Assembly: GCA_017483665.1 (NCBI GenBank)
Contig: JAFUVM010000025.1
Span: forward strand, 1 to 40,493
From: Bacteroidaceae bacterium
GTDB taxonomy: Bacteria; Bacteroidota; Bacteroidia; Bacteroidales; Bacteroidaceae
Direction: 5' to 3'
Length of the DNA: 40,493 nt
The notes beneath the pieces are model-generated. The model was not told the DNA's origin, did no database searches, and was given only the letters and a program-made list of their open reading frames with translations. Made by a program: the position numbers and the translations under genes. Shown in pieces: positions 39,222-40,493 of this stretch. Within the stretch, counting starts at the first letter, position 1; every line of letters begins with the position of its first letter.

Positions 39222-39472
39222 CCGATGCCCTCCTTCTTGAGCCCCTCAAGGAACTCTTCCTCCGTCATCATCTTGTGCTCACCTCGCTTGGCACGTTCCA
39301 CCTCATCGAGTGCACGATACAGCGATTCCTTCACATATGCCTTCTGCTGGGCGGTCTTGGCATCGTCAGCTGTAGGCTCCAGCAACTTGCCAGCCAGCCA
39401 CTCGCGGTCGTTCTTCTTCAGCGACATCCCTTGGATGTATGTCCATAAATTATTTAACTGTATTGCTGTCAT
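39218..39472 (-). CDS. Antitoxin partner of the RelE/ParE-type toxin
   Basis: 84 residues from the ATG at 39472 (MTAIQLNNLWTYIQGMSLKKNDREWLAGKLLEP...). The 30 upstream codons in frame come from the -7 box and the inverted repeat and are rejected. The N-terminal part, with LSLKKNDREWLAGKL-type helices, is common in Bacteroidetes antitoxins of this length; the C-terminal charged tail (MMTEEEFLEGLKKEG) would wrap the toxin. First gene of the two-gene operon. Confidence 0.8.
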   Translation of the reverse strand: MTAIQLNNLWTYIQGMSLKKNDREWLAGKLLEPTADDAKTAQQKAYVKESLYRALDEVERAKRGEHKMMTEEEFLEGLKKEGIG

Positions 39473-39499
39473 AGTCCTAACATGTTTGGTTTCTGGCGA

Positions 39500-39507
39500 C
39501 AAAGATA
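39500..39507 (-). promoter_or_regulatory. -7 box of the toxin-antitoxin operon
   Basis: TATCTTTG on the minus strand, 28 bp before the antitoxin ATG. The -33 region falls at the edge of the inverted repeat 39530-39572. Confidence 0.6.
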
Positions 39508-39529
39508 CACATAATTTAGCAAAAGACCG

Positions 39530-39572
39530 CCCTTTAGGTGTGACAATTTTCAAAATCGTCACACCTAAAGGG
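39530..39572. repeat. 21-bp-arm inverted repeat upstream of the toxin-antitoxin operon
   Basis: CCCTTTAGGTGTGACAATTTT, one central base, then the complementary arm with a single mismatch (20 of 21 paired). Nearby are two direct CAAAATTGTCACACC boxes (39583-39597, 39603-39617); the right arm contains a third with one change. The position fits an operator for the antitoxin. Confidence 0.85.
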
Positions 39573-39573
39573 C

Positions 39574-39593
39574 CAAAACCTTCAAAATTGTCA
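39574..39593 (+). repeat. 20-bp direct repeat, right flank of the toxin-antitoxin module
   Basis: Exact copy of 38840-38859, 734 bp away. Confidence 0.9.
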
Positions 39594-39636
39594 CACCTAC
39601 CGCAAAATTGTCACACCCCTTTTCGGGCAGATGATA

Positions 39637-39644
39637 TACTTTTG
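39637..39644 (+). promoter_or_regulatory. -7 box upstream of the small membrane peptide gene
   Basis: TACTTTTG, a match to TAnnTTTG, 32 bp before the ATG at 39676. The -33 box is not clear. Confidence 0.5.
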
Positions 39645-39675
39645 CGTCCAGGATCAAGCCATCTGCAAACCTCTT

Positions 39676-39801
39676 ATGGACGAACTGAACCGCTTCATTG
39701 CCGAGACACCCCTGTGGCTCACCATCATCTTCTTCGCCGTCTTCGCTGCGATGTGGATATGGTTCTTCGTGCTCCTGGTGCAGGCACTGCGGGGCAAATA
39801 A
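39676..39801 (+). CDS. 41-residue single-pass membrane peptide
   Basis: Reads MDELNRFIAETP, then one hydrophobic helix (about residues 13-38, LWLTIIFFAVFAAMWIWFFVLLVQAL), then RGK and a stop. The Bacteroidetes -7 box upstream and the following secreted-protein gene 48 bp downstream support it as a real gene. The family is not recognised. The charge pattern (acidic N-terminus, basic C-terminus) predicts the N-terminus outside the cytoplasm. Confidence 0.6.
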   Translation: MDELNRFIAETPLWLTIIFFAVFAAMWIWFFVLLVQALRGK

Positions 39802-39849
39802 TTCTCCGAATAAAACAATATAAACAAATAAATCATTAAAAACAACGGT

Positions 39850-40493
39850 ATGAACAACATCATTCACATCATCCGACACACCGCGAGGGCAGCCACCGTG
39901 CTGCTCCTCGCCCTGCTCACCGCACAGACGGCGTGGGCAACAGCCCTCACGGACTTCGTGACGGTGTCCTCGCAGGGCACGGCCACGGCCAGGTTCGCCT
40001 ACAGCGACCATTTCTACAGAGTGGACTGGTCAGGGATTAACACATCCCAGACAACGTCCGTGCTGCTTAACTACAGTACAACCTGGGGTCGTTTGGTAGC
40101 AGAAAGAAACGGCTATACGAAAAGTGACATAACCCTATATGCGAGTGCGTCATTGGACTCTTGGGAGTCATCGCATGTAACGGGCCTCACGCCGGGGCAG
40201 AGTTCCGACGGATATACAACTTACGCTGACCTTGCGACGGGAGCCAGCGACACATCAAATCCACCAGTTTACAAGAAAGTCTGCACCGTCACCTGCCTGT
40301 CGGCCACGCCGACGTGGGCGTGGTCGGCTGACCGCTCGGCCTGCACCGCCACGTTCACCTGCACCGAGGACGCGAGCCTGACGGCCACGGTGACGGCGAC
40401 GGTGACGGCTGCGGGCGGAAGCATCACGGCCAGCGCGACGTTCAACGGCACGGCCTACACCGACACGAATACCTACCCGTGGGGCCGCAGCGA
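39850..40493 (+). CDS. Secreted repeat-type surface protein, N-terminal part (cut by window end)
   Basis: Open from the ATG at 39850 to the window end without a stop (214 codons seen). A signal peptide covers about residues 1-32 (ends AQTAWATA). A Ser/Thr-rich, beta-rich domain follows (about 33-140). From about 140 there is a Thr-rich module with CTVTCLSATPTWAWSADRSA and ATFTCTEDASLTATVTATVT, then ATFNGTAYTDT. This module type (PTWxW followed by TATFTC and TATVTF.G..YTDT) is common in very large Bacteroidales surface proteins, usually in many tandem copies. The strain has type IX secretion genes, so export by that route is possible, but the C-terminus is outside the window. Confidence 0.75.
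   Translation, partial: MNNIIHIIRHTARAATVLLLALLTAQTAWATALTDFVTVSSQGTATARFAYSDHFYRVDWSGINTSQTTSVLLNYSTTWGRLVAERNGYTKSDITLYASASLDSWESSHVTGLTPGQSSDGYTTYADLATGASDTSNPPVYKKVCTVTCLSATPTWAWSADRSACTATFTCTEDASLTATVTATVTAAGGSITASATFNGTAYTDTNTYPWGRS

Overview
The window is chromosomal DNA from a GC-rich member of the Bacteroidales, most likely Prevotellaceae-like. The evidence is repeated promoters of the Bacteroidetes type (TTTG, about 19-20 bp, TAnnTTTG), neighbouring type IX secretion genes (porX and porW), several OM barrel proteins of the porin O/P type, and carbohydrate enzymes of families GH78 and GH30. No phage, IS element or CRISPR array was found. Housekeeping genes alternate with unusually dense short repeats.

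Layout: a hairpin-repeat leader then mutS (1-3010); a lipoprotein fusing a HAD phosphatase to an M15-type peptidase (3085-4827, minus); a small C_GCAxxG_C_C redox protein, a GH78 rhamnosidase and a helix-hairpin-helix/outer-membrane protein (5221-10764, plus); a large hairpin-repeat block (10812-11322); then a minus-strand run of RidA-like protein, four-helix-bundle gene, ychF, second four-helix-bundle gene, lgt and GH30 (17000 down to 11292). A second minus-strand block (23792 down to 17225) reads porin, imelysin, di-heme oxidoreductase, porin, cytochrome c lipoprotein. A LuxR-type regulator with a hemerythrin/RIC-like sensor lies divergent to it (24092-25063). I infer that this is an envelope iron/heme redox system with its own diiron sensor.

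Next comes a minus-strand series aroA, a 94-aa unknown, porW, porX, tsaE (32330 down to 25488). A tRNA cluster follows (Pro-GGG, two Gln-CTG), then rsfS-ftsH-cdsA, tRNA-Leu(TAA), an aquaporin, a membrane-bound AraC-type regulator, a RelE/ParE-like toxin-antitoxin pair flanked by exact 20-bp direct repeats, a 41-aa membrane peptide and the start of a secreted repeat protein cut by the window end.

The most unusual content is the repeat landscape. A roughly 154-bp element is built of a chain of perfect short hairpins, with one compensated base-pair change between loci. A 22-bp hairpin array occurs at four loci; it supplies stop codons to two genes and lies between the ATG and the body of porW in a non-multiple-of-three register. 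Two four-helix-bundle genes sit on either side of ychF, each bracketed by inverted short arrays and each preceded by a gene whose stop codon lies in a perfect or near-perfect inverted repeat. Array periods of 10, 21, 22, 43, 66 and 154 bp recur.
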